From contig JBBMOL010000197.1 in the NCBI GenBank assembly GCA_037954665.1, positions 868,001-932,000 of the forward strand: a stretch of 64,000 nucleotides of DNA, given 5' to 3'. The translations under genes and the position numbers were made by a program. Shown piece after piece: positions 34,561 to 45,020 of the stretch. The stretch's first letter is position 1, and each line of letters starts with the position of its first letter. Below the pieces are notes generated by a model that was not told where the DNA came from, ran no database searches, and saw only the letters and a list, made by a program, of their open reading frames with translations. Source of the stretch: Laguncularia racemosa. Lineage: Eukaryota > Streptophyta > Magnoliopsida > Myrtales > Combretaceae.

Positions 34561-35100
34561 TGACGCAGCGAGTTAGCGTAGAAAGCTTAGAGAATCACTC
34601 AACGAATGAATCTCTCAAACAAACAATGGTTGCGCACAACCACTAAAGGCGAGAAGTCTCTCATGAAATGTATTTCAAGAATAAAATAAGACGTAACCCT
34701 AACATCACTACAAAAAGGTTTATATACTCTCCTAAAATTATAAAAAGGAAAAGACGAATCTGCGCATACACGGTCTAAGGCACGGCCGTGCTTCGACCCG
34801 TGTTGGACTCTGTGACATTTGTTATTCGATGCCCCTGGTTGAGACACGGCCGTGCTTCAGGCCGTGTTAGACACTGTGGGGATTAGCTGTTCAATACCCC
34901 TACTCGAGACACGGCCGTGCTTCAGGCCGTGTTAGACACTGTGAGATCTTGCGGTTTGATACCTTGCTCGAGACACGGTCGTGCTTCAAGCCGTGTTAGA
35001 CACTGTGAGATCTTTCGGTTTGATACCCATGCTCGAGACACGGCCGTGCGTAGAACCCGTGCTCCTAACCGTATGATCGCTTCTTGTATCCCCTCCATCG
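34561..35100 (-). repeat. 5' LTR of the young gypsy element
   Basis: It matches the 3' LTR except for about 10 substitutions and a 12-bp loss in the last CACGGCCGTG unit. The five 64-65-bp units start at 34781, 34845, 34910, 34974 and 35039. Its outer dinucleotide has changed from CA to CG (35099-35100), directly before the duplication GACAG. Confidence 0.93.
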
Positions 35101-35170
35101 GACAGTAAGTGCATCGCATGGCCTTATTATGCTAACGAGAGCTTAAAATTGTGACAATTGGTATCAAAGG

Positions 35171-36760
35171 TTTGGTTATTCTAGTAAAATCAACCATGAT
35201 ATGCTAAGGTGACACAAATAGAAGATTTGAGAGCTTCAAGGAACTATTCACTTGCTTAGACCAATGAGTAGAATCACTGGTAGCTCTTTTGTTAAGAGTA
35301 TCAAACATTAAAGCTTCCACCCAAGATGTAAGTGGCAAGGTTAGAGAGCTGGCCGAAGATTTTGGTGTTTCTATGCGCACACTCAGGGACGATTTAAGTA
35401 TGATTGTTGAAGATGTGGATCAAAAAGCCACTTTTCATGCTTTAGTTGAGACCATAGAGGAATTGAGGGCATAAGTTACCTTGTTGACACAAGTTGTGAT
35501 GAATACTTCCTCCTAAGCACCTACTCATGCTCTCACACATGTAGGGTACTTAAAGATACCTTAGGCCAAGGCATTCACTAGCGAAAGGGACACCAAGTTG
35601 TTGGAGAATTTTATTTTTAACAAGCAGCAATACTTTGCAGTTGTTGGGACCAACAATGAGCAAAGTAAGGTTTTAATGGCCACAATATACTTGATAGGTG
35701 ATGCCATGTTATGGTGGCGTAGTAAATATAAGGAGATCCAGCGTAGTAGAGCACATGTTAATACATGAGATGAATTGAATGTAAAGCTACAAGCCTAGTT
35801 TTTTCCAAAGAATGTTGAGTATAGTGCCTAGAAGAAGTTGAAAGAGCTTTAGCAAGGTCATGATATCAAAAAGTATGTTAGAGAGTTCTTAACCTTAATG
35901 CCTAATATCAAGAACATGAGCAAAGATGACAAGTTGTTCTATTTGATAGAAGGATCGAAGCCTTATGCTAGGAACAAGTTACAAAGACAAAGGGTGATGA
36001 ACTCGGTTGTAGCATAATCGATAGTTGAGCACTTAACTAATTATACCCCTGATGATAGAGGGAAGAGTGCATCAACTGGGCACAAGAATAAAAAGTCTTT
36101 CAAGTAGGGCAAACTTAAGAGTGGGGAAGTCTTTGGTTCTAGCAATAGCAACAACAATGGAGGGAGTCAAAAGAAATCTTATAGCTCTCATCAATCGAGG
36201 AATCATAGCTTTCACTAGTCTGGAAAAGGTGGAGTGTTGAATGGAGGGAGGGGGCCCATATTCTCATGTTTCTTGTGCAACAAGCTACATACGGTGTTGG
36301 ATCGTCTACATAGAGTTATACTCAATGATATGGCTTACAAGACTAAGATTGTATGTTGAGAAGAAGAATCAAAGAGTGAGTGTGAGGAACAACTTGGGAT
36401 AGGATCTTTACATGTGCTATTGGCTATAGGAAAGAGTTCCTTGATGTGAAATAAACCTAAATCATACAACAAATTGATGTATGTTCAAATGAATATAAAT
36501 GGCAAGAGTGTTAGTGCAATGATTGATAGGAGCTACACACAACTTCATTGATATAGCTAAAGCAAAGAGATTAGAGCTAGTGTTTTTGAACAACACTAGC
36601 CATATTAAAGTTGTTAACTCCAAGGCAAGACCTGTCCAAGGAGTAGCACAAGGTGTAAAGGTGAAGGTTGAAGCGGTAATCTCAACTACACTATTGTCCC
36701 CCTTGATGACTTCAGCATTGACTTAAGGATATATTTCTCGAAGTTGCCAAAGTTGCTTCA
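35171..36760 (+). pseudogene. Gag-protease region of the old gypsy element, decayed
   Basis: The plus strand after the primer-binding site reads VRELAEDFGVSMRTLRDDL, then gag-domain words LLENFIFNKQQYF and GDAMLWWRSKY, then ELNVKLQA, YVREFLTLMPNI and KDDKLFYLIEGSKPYA. A Ser/Asn/Gly-rich stretch and a degenerate zinc knuckle (CFLCNKLH, about 36270-36295) follow. At 36475-36535 MYVQMNINGKSVSAMIDR is the retropepsin entry with the active-site Asp followed by R-S instead of T/S-G. There are many stops and shifts. Confidence 0.75.
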
Positions 36761-36889
36761 ATGTCAATAGTGAATTGTTTATTATTCATAGGTGACAAGT
36801 TATATTGTGTATCAATTCAAAGAAAGAAGGCAGGTAACAGAGGTAAAGATGGCAAGAGTATTGGAACCATGATACTATTCACACTTTAA

Positions 36890-39540
36890 CTAAAGAGAGG
36901 GTTCATGCACTAAGAGCCAACTTTCTTTATTATCCTTACAAAGAAGGATGATGGGGAAAAGGTAGAGACATTGGGGGTAATTTGGAATGTCTTGAGGGAA
37001 CTCAATTTAGTGAAGCTAAATAAGCTTCCAAAAGAGTTACCTTTTAGAAGACTTGTGGACTATGAGATTAATTTAGTTCTTGAAGCCAAATTATCAACCA
37101 AAGCTCTATATAGATTGTCACTCCTTAAGCTTGTAGAGTTGAGAAAGCAATTGGATGGGTTACTAGAGGCAAGCTTCATTCGTCCTTCAAAAGCGCCATA
37201 TAGGGCCCTTGTTCATTTCTAGAAAAAGTACAATGGGAGTTTCAGATTATGTATTGATTATCGAGCTCTCAACAAACTAATTTTGAAGAATCGTTATCCT
37301 ATTTCTCTTATTGCTAATTTATTTGATCAATTGAGTGGGCTCAGGACAACTTGGGTGACATGTTATGGTGCTTATAGATTCCCGATGATGCCCTTTGATC
37401 TTACCAATGCTCCTATGACATTTTGTACTTCAATGAATAATGTATTTAAAGAATGTCTTAATAAACTTATAGTTGTCTATCTACATGATATTGTTGTGTA
37501 TAGTAAGACATTATAGGACCATGTCAAGCATTTATGGATGGTTTTTCAAAAGCTTCAACAGAATCATTTGTAGCATGAAAAGTGTGTCTTTGCCTAAGAA
37601 TGCACCAACTTCCTTGGGTATATAGTTAAGGTAGGGTGAATTCGAATGGATATCACTAAGGTAGAGGCATTTAGAGAGTGGCCTATTCCCAAGAGTGTGA
37701 CTAAGCTAAGATCATTTATAGAACTTGCAAACTATTACAAAAGATTTGTGAAGGGGTATCCTAAAGGAGTTGCTCCACTCACAGATTTACTAAAGAAAGA
37801 TCGAGTGTAGCCTTGGAGTGAAGAGTGTCAAGCATTTGAAGATCTGAAACATACTATGACTAAGGACCTAGTCCTCACACCACCTAACATCTCTAAACCT
37901 TTTAAAGTCCACACGAATGCATTAAACATGGCGTTGGGAAGAGTGTTGATTCAAGAGGGCCATCCAATGGCATATGAGAGTAGGAAGCTAAATCTAATTG
38001 AGCGAAGGTATTCAGCTTAGAAGAAAGAGTTGCTTACAATTGTGTATTATTTTAAGATTCAAAAGCACTATCTATTGAGGTCTAAGTTCCTAGTGAAGAT
38101 AGATAATTCCATTGCCAATCACATTTTAACTCAACCCAAGCTCTCTACTAAGTAAGTAAGATATGCAAAGTTTGATATGGAGATTGAGCATTGCATCGAG
38201 CAGACTAATCAGGAAGTAGATGTACTAAGTAGAAGAGCAAATTTGGCTTCACTAGCCCTCATTGCCTATCTATTTGCTCATCAAATAATCACCAACATTC
38301 AAAAGCGGATAAAAGAGCGCTTAGGCTAAGACTTATTAGCCAAAAATCTCAAATAATTTATTAAAGAGGAAAAGACTCATAGGTTTTAGGTCGAAGATGG
38401 TTTGATATACACTAAGGGGCATCGCTTATATGTCCCTAAGGTTAGAAACTTAAGGAAGGTGTTTATGAGGGAGTGCCATGATACTCTATGGGCTAGATAC
38501 CTCAACTGGCAGAGGAAGATGAGCTTGCTAAAGTAAGACTACTACTAGTTGGATATAAAGGAAGATGTGATGAATTATATCTACACTTGCTTAACTTGTC
38601 AACAAGATAAATCAAGCCTTAAAGACTTGCGGGGTTATTGGGCCCACTTCTTTTGCCTTCTCACCCATAGGAGAGCATCTCTATGGACTTTATCACTTCC
38701 CTATCAAAATGGGGGAGTATTCATTAATTTTTTTGTTGTCAACAAGTTCTTTAAATATATGATGTTAATCCCAACCATGAAGAGTTTAAATGTAAAAGAG
38801 ATAGTTTAGCTTTTTTTAAGAATGTTGTGAAATTTTTTGGGTATGCTCTAGAACATTATAAGAGATAAGGATTTCAGGTTTGCAAGAAAATTTTAGATAA
38901 AGTTATTTAGGCTCGTAGGATCCAGGTTAAGTATACGCTCCAGCTATTACCCACAAAGCGATGGCTAGATAAAGAGATTCAATAGGTTGTTCGAGGAGTA
39001 ATTGTGGCACTTTGTGCTTGCCAATTAAAAGAATTAGGTTAACCTACTAGATATTGCCTAATTCTACTTCAACATCCAGCGAAGCTCTTCCTTGAACAAG
39101 AGCTATATCGAAATCATCATAAGTTGCAACCACTATTACCCCCATATAGTGGCTACACCTTACATTGGAGGATGCCTAAGAGCCTATCGATTCACAAGAG
39201 ATTGGAAGTAGAGTTCATAAGTTGCCAGAGCATACCTTGAGAAGGCTGCTAAAAGAATGAAGAAGTGGGCAAATGAGAAGTACAAACTTAGAGAATTCAA
39301 TGTTGATGATCAAGTCCTCATAAAGCTTCTTCTAAAGCTAGTCAAATCAAGGAGGAATAAGGAGAGAAGATTGATTCAGAAATATATTGGTCTAGTTCCT
39401 ATTGTTTCGAGAATTGGAACAGTTGCATATAAAATCAAGCCACCCGCATGGTTGAAGGTCCATCTTATCTTTCATGTTAATTTCCTGAAGCCATACTATC
39501 TAAACATGGATGGCCCTTCTTGCAACGTATTCAAACAATA
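36890..39540 (+). pseudogene. Pol region of the old gypsy element (RT, RNase H, integrase, chromodomain-side end), decayed
   Basis: Reverse transcriptase words are GSFRLCIDYRALNKLILKN and FPMMPFDLTNAPMTF. The catalytic box is YLHD where relatives have YLDD or YVDD (about 37477-37492). RNase H has an FKVHTNALNMALG stretch and an ADVLSRR-like end (about 38215-38235). The integrase zinc-finger region at 38450-38630 ends YTCLTCQQDKSSL. The integrase C-terminus at 39330-39510 has KYIGLVPIV, VAYKIKPPAWLKVHLIFHVN and FLKPYY. Dozens of stops show long neutral decay. The order is the normal gypsy order and nothing coding is nested inside the pol part. Confidence 0.85.
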
Positions 39541-40077
39541 GCATGTGAAGATAAAGTTCAACTTGAGTCTAGCAGTCAAAGGCATCCTTGTAGAGAGAAT
39601 AGTCAAAGAACCTACCGTAAGAGAAAAACGTATAGAATACTAAATCAAATGCAAGATCATGGAGAAGAAAGCAACAATTGGGAGATGGAAGATGACCTCA
39701 TGCCAATATCTAAGAGAATTTCTATAACACTAGCCAAACGACCTCCATCAATAGGTTCAACAATTTTAATGTCTCCTCCCATAGGAGCTATAAATGCTCA
39801 TAAAATTCTTGACGAAGCTGTAGTACTCTTGTGAATACAAGTTTTTACTCACCACTTAGTTGCTCATGACTAAGGAATCTACTTACACACAATTCCCCCA
39901 TGCATACACTAGAGCTTTGTACTCTTGATATATTAATAGAAGTGTATGTTATTTCATTTACGATTGTTGCCCATATCCATTTACTTACTATTGCCTTTAT
40001 TGTTGTTCTCGCATGTTGCATTATAGATTTACAAGCCAATCTAGGCCAATTGAATAGCAAACAGACTTGTTTACTAT

Positions 40078-41233
40078 CACTACAATAAAACTAGGCTTTA
40101 AAGATAGTAATTTTGCAATAGAAAAAATCTATCTCTAAAAGTATTAATATGCAATAGATTTGCGATGAATTTTTTACTACAACAAAAGACATTATTAGTT
40201 ATTGCAACAAAATCAAAGACAAATTACCAACAGATTTGTGAGGGATTTAATTTTGTCACAAATCTGTCTTTGATTCTATTACAAGAAATAAAAAAATTTT
40301 GGCACAACATTTATTTTCAGATTTTATTGCAAATCTGTCTCTAAATGTCAAAAATATAAGCTTATCTTACAAAGGCAAAAAATTTCCGTCTCTAATACTA
40401 TAAAGATAAATGTTAAAATTTTTACGCTACACATACATTTTAAAAAACCATTGCAAATGTATTTCCAAATTTATTTTTAAAATAATCTTGATTTTTAGAG
40501 ATAGATTAATTCTGTCTCCAAAAGTAATTAATATATATACATAAATAAATGATTTAATATATTATATACATGTATTATATATTATTTGATATATTAATAT
40601 CATATAATATATTTATAAAAGTATTAAATGATCAAGCTTATATATTTAAGTTTTATTATATATAAATTAATATAATAATATATAATATAAATAATATCAT
40701 AAATAATATTTTTAAATAATAAGATAAATATTATATCATTAATATGTATATAATTTATTATGAGTTAGATATATTATTATACATTATTTGTTATATAAAA
40801 GAAAATGCAACTTTAATAACAAAGACATATATTAGTGTTGTGATTATGGGTTACACAAAGCTCAAAAGTTAAGTGTGCTTATGAAAAAACACTATCAGGA
40901 TGGGTGACTCTTTAGGAAGTCTTAATGAAAAGAGATTTAATCGTGCTAACAAGAGATAATCAATAAGTATTTAATGTGTAAGTGAAATTATCATGACGTA
41001 ACAAAATTTTTTGTCTCTGATTCTATTTCGTTGTAAATTTTGTTAACTCTTTATGACAAAATTGAGATAGATTTTTTTTCACAAATTTGTGACAAATGTA
41101 CAATCTATCGCTAAATAGAATTAGCAACAATGATTTTTGCAATAGAAATTTTATCTTTAAAGGTTTTTTGCTACAAAATTAGTGCTTTTAGATACAAGAA
41201 TTTCTATCTCTAAAAGTCAATTTTCTTGTAGTG
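40078..41233. mobile_element. Non-autonomous CACTA (En/Spm-like) element
   Basis: The left end is CACTACAATAAAACT and the right end, reverse complemented, is CACTACAAGAAAATT, the hallmark inverted repeat of the superfamily. The flanks carry the 3-bp duplication TAT (40075-40077 and 41234-41236). Subterminal words ATCTATCTCTAAAAG and reverse copies recur near both ends, as usual for CACTA elements. The insertion splits the 3' LTR of the old gypsy element. There is no transposase, and the 1,156-bp interior is AT-rich apart from the 5S-like segment. Confidence 0.88.
40852..40930 (+). pseudogene. 5S rRNA-derived segment inside the CACTA element
   Basis: The segment aligns without gaps to the middle and 3' part of plant 5S rRNA. 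AGTTAAGTGTGCTT corresponds to AGTTAAGCGTGCTT. After 16 bases (same spacing as in 5S) comes AGGATGGGTGAC, identical to the internal promoter C-box region. TTTAGGAAGTCTTAATG then corresponds to CTGGGAAGTCCTCGTG. The 5' third is not clearly recognisable. It is not a functional 5S gene. Confidence 0.7.
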
Positions 41234-41236
41234 TAT

Positions 41237-41785
41237 TGCAAAAATAGGATAGTAAGCGTTATACGATCTTATTGTGCTAGCGAGAGCCTAAGACCATAAC
41301 ATTTGGCATGAATGAAATTGTTGGAAAAAAGTGTAAAGTTTTCTTCCTATTGAATATTATAGAGTATAGTGGTTGCACTTGATTAATGAAATCTTTATAT
41401 ATATATATATATATATAACATACATTATAATTGCAATAACAAACAAGTACTTTCTATATAGAATTTTAATATTGAACTAAACAAGGTAAACTTTAATCCC
41501 TCTAATTGCATAGTTTTGCATATGTCCTTTGTTTAACCTCACAAATAAAGTGGAATATTAAGAGAATCAATATAATCTAATTTATATATATCTATAAATT
41601 TAAGCTTCTAAAATGGTGTTGAGATGTGGAAATTCATGCTTTAGAGGGGAAGCCCAACCCAATCCAATAATACTTGCCTTAAGTCCACTAAAATTCAGTA
41701 GAGCCATATTCTCACACTAGGTTAAACACCTCTCAAAGAATCTTTCCTGTAGTATTTCGACACTACAGGATCTCTCTCTCTTACT
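41237..41785. other. End of the old LTR and flanking non-coding DNA
   Basis: The last 65 bp of the old gypsy 3' LTR (to 41301) are followed by AT-rich DNA with an AT microsatellite at about 41397-41417. No gene. Confidence 0.6.
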
Positions 41786-42561
41786 TAGGGCCGGTAATGC
41801 GGGCCAAATGAGCCGGCCCGCCCTGACCCGCACTAGCTCGCGGGTCGTCGCGGGCTGGCCCGCAAGCCTGGCGAGTCAGGAAAGTCGGCCCGCCCCACCC
41901 CACGGGCCATGCGGGCTAGCCCGCGACAACCCGCAATAATTTTTTTTTTTTGTGTATTATGTAAAACAAGTGGTCGGCGGTGGTAGTGCAACGTCAAGCT
42001 GCGGAGTGCGAAGGAGAAGGTGCGGTGTGCGGGGGTATGGCCGTGTGGGCTGCTGCCAGCTGCGTGCGGACGAGGTGCCGGCGAGAGTCGAGTTGTAGAG
42101 CGGAGTACAGGGGGTGCACGGACGATCCGGGACGAGGTCGAGCTGTGAAGGAGAAGGTGCGGTCCGGTGGCATCGGCGTCATCACGTCGTCGGTAGTCAA
42201 GTCGTCCTTGTCCGGTGCACGTACGGTCCGGGACGAGGTCGAGCTGCGAAGGAGAAGATGCGGTCTAGTGGCGTCGGCGTCGTCATGTCGTCGGTCGTCA
42301 AGTCGTCCTCGTCCGTCACGTCGTCACTCGTCCACGTCAGTCGTTGTTTTACTTCAGTCTACTGTCTCCGTCTGCGCCTGCATTTTTTCCAGCGGGTTGG
42401 CCCGCCGCCCGCGGGAATTGCCCGCCCCGCCCCGCGGGTCAAACGGGCGCGGGCCAAAATGGCCCGCACCTTTGTGGGTCAAATTTTTTTTTGCCCGCCC
42501 CGCATATTTTTGCTAACGGGGCGGGTCAACCCGCGGACCTGCCCCGCAATTACCACCCCTA
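41786..42561. mobile_element. GC-rich non-autonomous hAT element with perfect 8-bp duplication
   Basis: The ends are TAGGGCCGGTAATGCGGGCC and, reverse complemented from 42561, TAGGGGTGGTAATTGCGGGG. Both are followed by many CCCGC/GCGGG subterminal repeats. The target duplication CTCTTACT is present at 41778-41785 and 42562-42569. The interior is strikingly GC-rich compared with its surroundings and contains a 101-bp internal duplication (units from about 42131 and 42232, sharing GACGAGGTCGAGCTG). Long open frames inside reflect GC content and have no transposase homology. Confidence 0.88.
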
Positions 42562-42569
42562 CTCTTACT

Positions 42570-42899
42570 TTCCTTTCAATTATGTAAAGTTAGGGTTTTT
42601 TTTTCTATTGATTATATTAAAAGAATGATTCTTAACACTATAGATTTTCTTGTGTTAGGTATTTGGATGGAAGAAGAGTAGAGGAGATTTAGACTTTGAG
42701 TGTCAAAGAACTCCTAAAATGAGATCTTTACTAGTGTAATCGATATCTCCTTTTGATTTGTTATTGACTATTTATTTTGTGTTCTATACAATTGATGACA
42801 GTTGTATTTGTGTATCTTCACTAACTATTTGTAACAAGCTACTATTTGAATAACTCTTATTGTATATTTCTTCACACATGTGCTTTGTAACACGACTTC
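42570..42899. other. Non-coding AT-rich stretch
   Basis: Nothing recognised between the hAT element and the gypsy relic. Confidence 0.5.
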
Positions 42900-44500
42900 T
42901 TAAGCTTCCACATAATCTTTCAAGTAATGAGGTCTTCTACCTCCTCTACATTTATTATGTAAATTCCTTTCTCCATGTATAGTAATTTCCTCTCCCTTTA
43001 AGACATCAACCTTGTTCTTAAGGTTAAAAGAAGGATAATCTCGAAAAAATTCTTGTAAATTGACCCAATTAACATTCTTTAGAGGAAGTGATTCCCATTG
43101 AACCAACACTTGAGAAACTAGTGTGCCTTGCCTTAGTAATTCCCTAGAATCTAGAAAAGTCAAACACTTTGCTAAAGGATTATTAGCAAAGTCTATGGTA
43201 GGCAAAGGTCTCCTTTCATCCGCATTACCCTTAGCATTTTCAAGTAAAGAAATAAGAAAAATTGGGTGAACACATGGTCCTTTTGGTAAATTCAATCTAT
43301 AAGCAACACCCCCAACCTTTCAATGACCTTAAATGTTCCAAAAAATCGCCTAAAAAGCTTATAGGACAATCTCTTGGCTAATGTTGTCCATCAATAAGGC
43401 TGTGTTTAAATGTTTTAGAATCCCTGCATGTCCACCCATTCGTGTTATATGAAATTTCAATATAAGTGCAGGAATGATAGCAAACTTAGATGGTTTAAAA
43501 ATCTTAGGGGAAAAGTACAGTTTTAATCATCAATATTTACCTACTTTTTTTATTTGAGTTCTCAATAATTTTTGCTTTAATTTAAGTCCTCAATATTTTC
43601 AAAATCTTACCGAAAAAAAAATTATCAAATCTATTAAGTTTTCTATCCATCCATGATATGTATTAACTTCAAATTAGTCTATAATAATTAAATTAACAAA
43701 ATGATATTATTAAATATATTTATTTTCATAATATAATAAAAATAATATTGAATATATATAATGATATAATATTATAAAAATTATAAAAATATAAAAGAAT
43801 AATTGAAATTAAGAAAAGGAGTTAGAGAAATTTATATGTTCCTTAGACATGTTGGCCAATTAACTAAAGGCTAATTAGAAGCTAATATAAGCCCAAACTA
43901 AACAAAAAATTTAATGAATTTAATAGAAGTCTTATTTTGTAAAGTTTTAAAAATGTTAAAGACTTAAATAGAAAAATAATAATAATAATAATAAGGATTC
44001 AAATAGAAAGTGGCCAAATGTAGAGAACTAAAAGTGTGTTTTTTCCAAAATCTTAGTACCCATGAAAAGTAAATCATCTTTAAGCACTAAAGGTAATGGA
44101 AGTGACTCCCTACGTTCGCATTTTTCCTATAAGGCCAACCATTTTGAATTAGTTTCAAACTCCTTCTTCAAAAGTGAATACAATCAAAAGAAGGAATAGA
44201 CAAGGCTAGTAATTGAAATTCCCCATCAAACTGCTTGGATAAGGCATTAGCAACCTTATTTTTGTTCTTAGCTTATATTGAATTCGTAACGATATCTTAT
44301 TAGCTTAACCAAATCTTGTTTTTGTTCAAGTGTTTGAATGACTTAGGTTAATAGCTCCTTCAAACCTTTATGGTCATTTTGAATGATAAAATGTCAACCT
44401 AAAAGATATTGTCGCCATTTTCTCACCAACTCTACTACAACCACCAATTCTCATGCATAAGCACTAGCCTTTTACAATCGCTTAAGGAACTTGTAAAGTT
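42900..44500 (-). pseudogene. Ty3/gypsy pol relic with integrase core deletion, split by a MITE
   Basis: From high to low coordinates the minus strand gives RNase H pieces (44480-44240: KWRQYLLG, HFIIQNDHKGLKELL, VANALSKQFDGEFQLLALS). After the inserted MITE (43508-44046) comes the integrase N-terminal side (AIIPALILKFHITRMGGHAG). The next words, about 43370-43260, are already the C-terminal ones: GGVAYRLNLPKGPCVHPIF. The end (43200-42950) is a chromodomain-type module with SQVLVQWESLPLKNVNW and DYPSFNLKNKVD. The integrase catalytic core is therefore missing, as in the unrelated young element at 30 kb. There are many stops. The 3' LTR was not identified. Confidence 0.75.
43508..44046. mobile_element. 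MULE-type MITE, copy B, with 10-bp target duplication
   Basis: The left end is GGGAAAAGTACAGTTTTAAT and the right end, reverse complemented, is GGAAAAAACACACTTTTAGT, typical of small Mutator-like MITEs. The flanks carry AAAATCTTAG at 43498-43507 and 44047-44056, a 10-bp duplication in the 9-11-bp MULE range. Removing it restores continuity of the gypsy relic it interrupts. The interior matches copy A at 19862-20383. Confidence 0.85.
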
Positions 44501-44539
44501 ATTTTTCTTTAAAGATTGTCTTAGGATTTACATGAAGAA

Positions 44540-44810
44540 TTTAAGGACACTATAGTCTAAACTGATGGTGAACGAGCATTGAACATTGTCAAGAATCTCG
44601 TTTAACATGATCGTGTGAAGTATATAAGGATGGATCATCATTTTATCAAACCTAAAATCAAAGATATAGGAATTAAACTTCATCTTGCTCCTTCTCACCA
44701 ACAAGAAGCTAATATTTTTACAAAGTGCCTATCAAAGCAAATGTTCTTAGAGAGTTCAAGCAAGTTAAGAATGATCAATATCACTTTCTTAGCTTGAGGG
44801 GGAGTATAGG
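44540..44810 (+). pseudogene. Ty1/copia RNase H C-terminal end
   Basis: The plus strand encodes the end of a copia polyprotein: TDGERALNIVKNL, HDRVKYIRMDHHFIKPKI, APSHQQEANIFTKCLSKQMF and SSKLRMINITF, corresponding to the usual D..SA..IA.NPV, H.R.KHIE.D.HF and Q.AD.LTK..S blocks. There is one stop after NL. It is directly followed by the polypurine tract TTGAGGGGGAGT (44794-44805). Everything upstream of this in a copia element is missing. Confidence 0.82.
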
Positions 44811-45020
44811 AATTTAAATATGTTTTGAATAACTAATTATTTCTTTTTGTTAGTAGATTTAGCATTTATTGTTGTAGGTTTATAGAGTAAATGTTGTTAA
44901 GTAGTTAGGGTTGGTATAATAATGGTCATTGCAACCAACCATATTAGGACTATCTATAAATAGGTAATCTTGTGTATAAATCTACATTATTTCTTATCAT
45001 GCCTCTAAGTGAGGCCTAGT
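44794..45020 (+). repeat. Copia polypurine tract and start of 3' LTR
   Basis: TTGAGGGGGAGT ends the coding part. The next about 200 bp (GTTGTTAAGTAGTTAGGGTT, CTATCTATAAATAGG with a TATA-like word, then GTGTATAAAT) look like the start of a copia LTR. The LTR end was not found. Confidence 0.5.

Larger units (their letters stand above)
29944..35100 (-). mobile_element. Young Ty3/gypsy (chromovirus-like) retrotransposon, integrase core deleted
   Basis: A complete LTR-to-LTR insertion of 5,157 bp, on the minus strand. It is flanked by the perfect 5-bp duplication GACAG (29939-29943 and 35101-35105), which interrupts the 5' LTR of the older gypsy element. The 3' LTR is 29944-30495 (552 bp) and the 5' LTR 34561-35100 (540 bp). 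They differ by one 12-bp indel and, counted by eye, about 10 substitutions (roughly 2%), so insertion was recent. Order on the minus strand: 5' LTR, primer-binding site, gag, protease, reverse transcriptase, RNase H, integrase zinc finger, then a jump to the integrase C-terminus, polypurine tract and 3' LTR. Three in-frame stops interrupt gag-pol (34176, 33192, 31406), with a fourth near the C-terminus (30825) and one frameshift (31563-31568). Confidence 0.93.
29619..41301 (+). mobile_element. Old Ty3/gypsy retrotransposon, decayed, interrupted by two later insertions
   Basis: Two LTRs of about 375 bp are recognisable once the insertions are removed. The 5' LTR is 29619-29943 plus 35106-35156, and the 3' LTR is 39770-40077 plus 41237-41301. 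Shared landmarks are TACTCTTGATATATTAATA, GCATGTTGCATTATAGATTT and a GCTAACGAGAGC/GCTAGCGAGAGC block near the end. TGGTATCAAAGG at 35159-35170 is an initiator-Met-type primer-binding site. Between them lie gag and pol remains on the plus strand. The flanks TTTAA and TTTGG match only 3 of 5, and no clear polypurine tract precedes the 3' LTR, so the outer ends are approximate. The LTRs are far more diverged than those of the young element, so this copy is much older. Confidence 0.8.

Noticed and set aside
41302..41306. TTTGG after the old gypsy 3' LTR as a target duplication
   Set aside because: The left flank before 29619 reads TTTAA, so only three of five bases agree, and the LTR start itself is not secure.
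41291..41315. A second primer-binding-like word (ATTTGGCATGAATG) after the old 3' LTR
   Set aside because: Similarity to the true primer site at 35159 is short and imperfect, and no gag follows, so there is no evidence of a tandem element.
41980..42516. 178-codon open frame on the plus strand, with further long frames overlapping
   Set aside because: It lies wholly inside the GC-rich hAT derivative. GC-rich DNA has few stops, and the translation is Arg/Ser/Pro-rich low-complexity sequence built from an internal 101-bp duplication.
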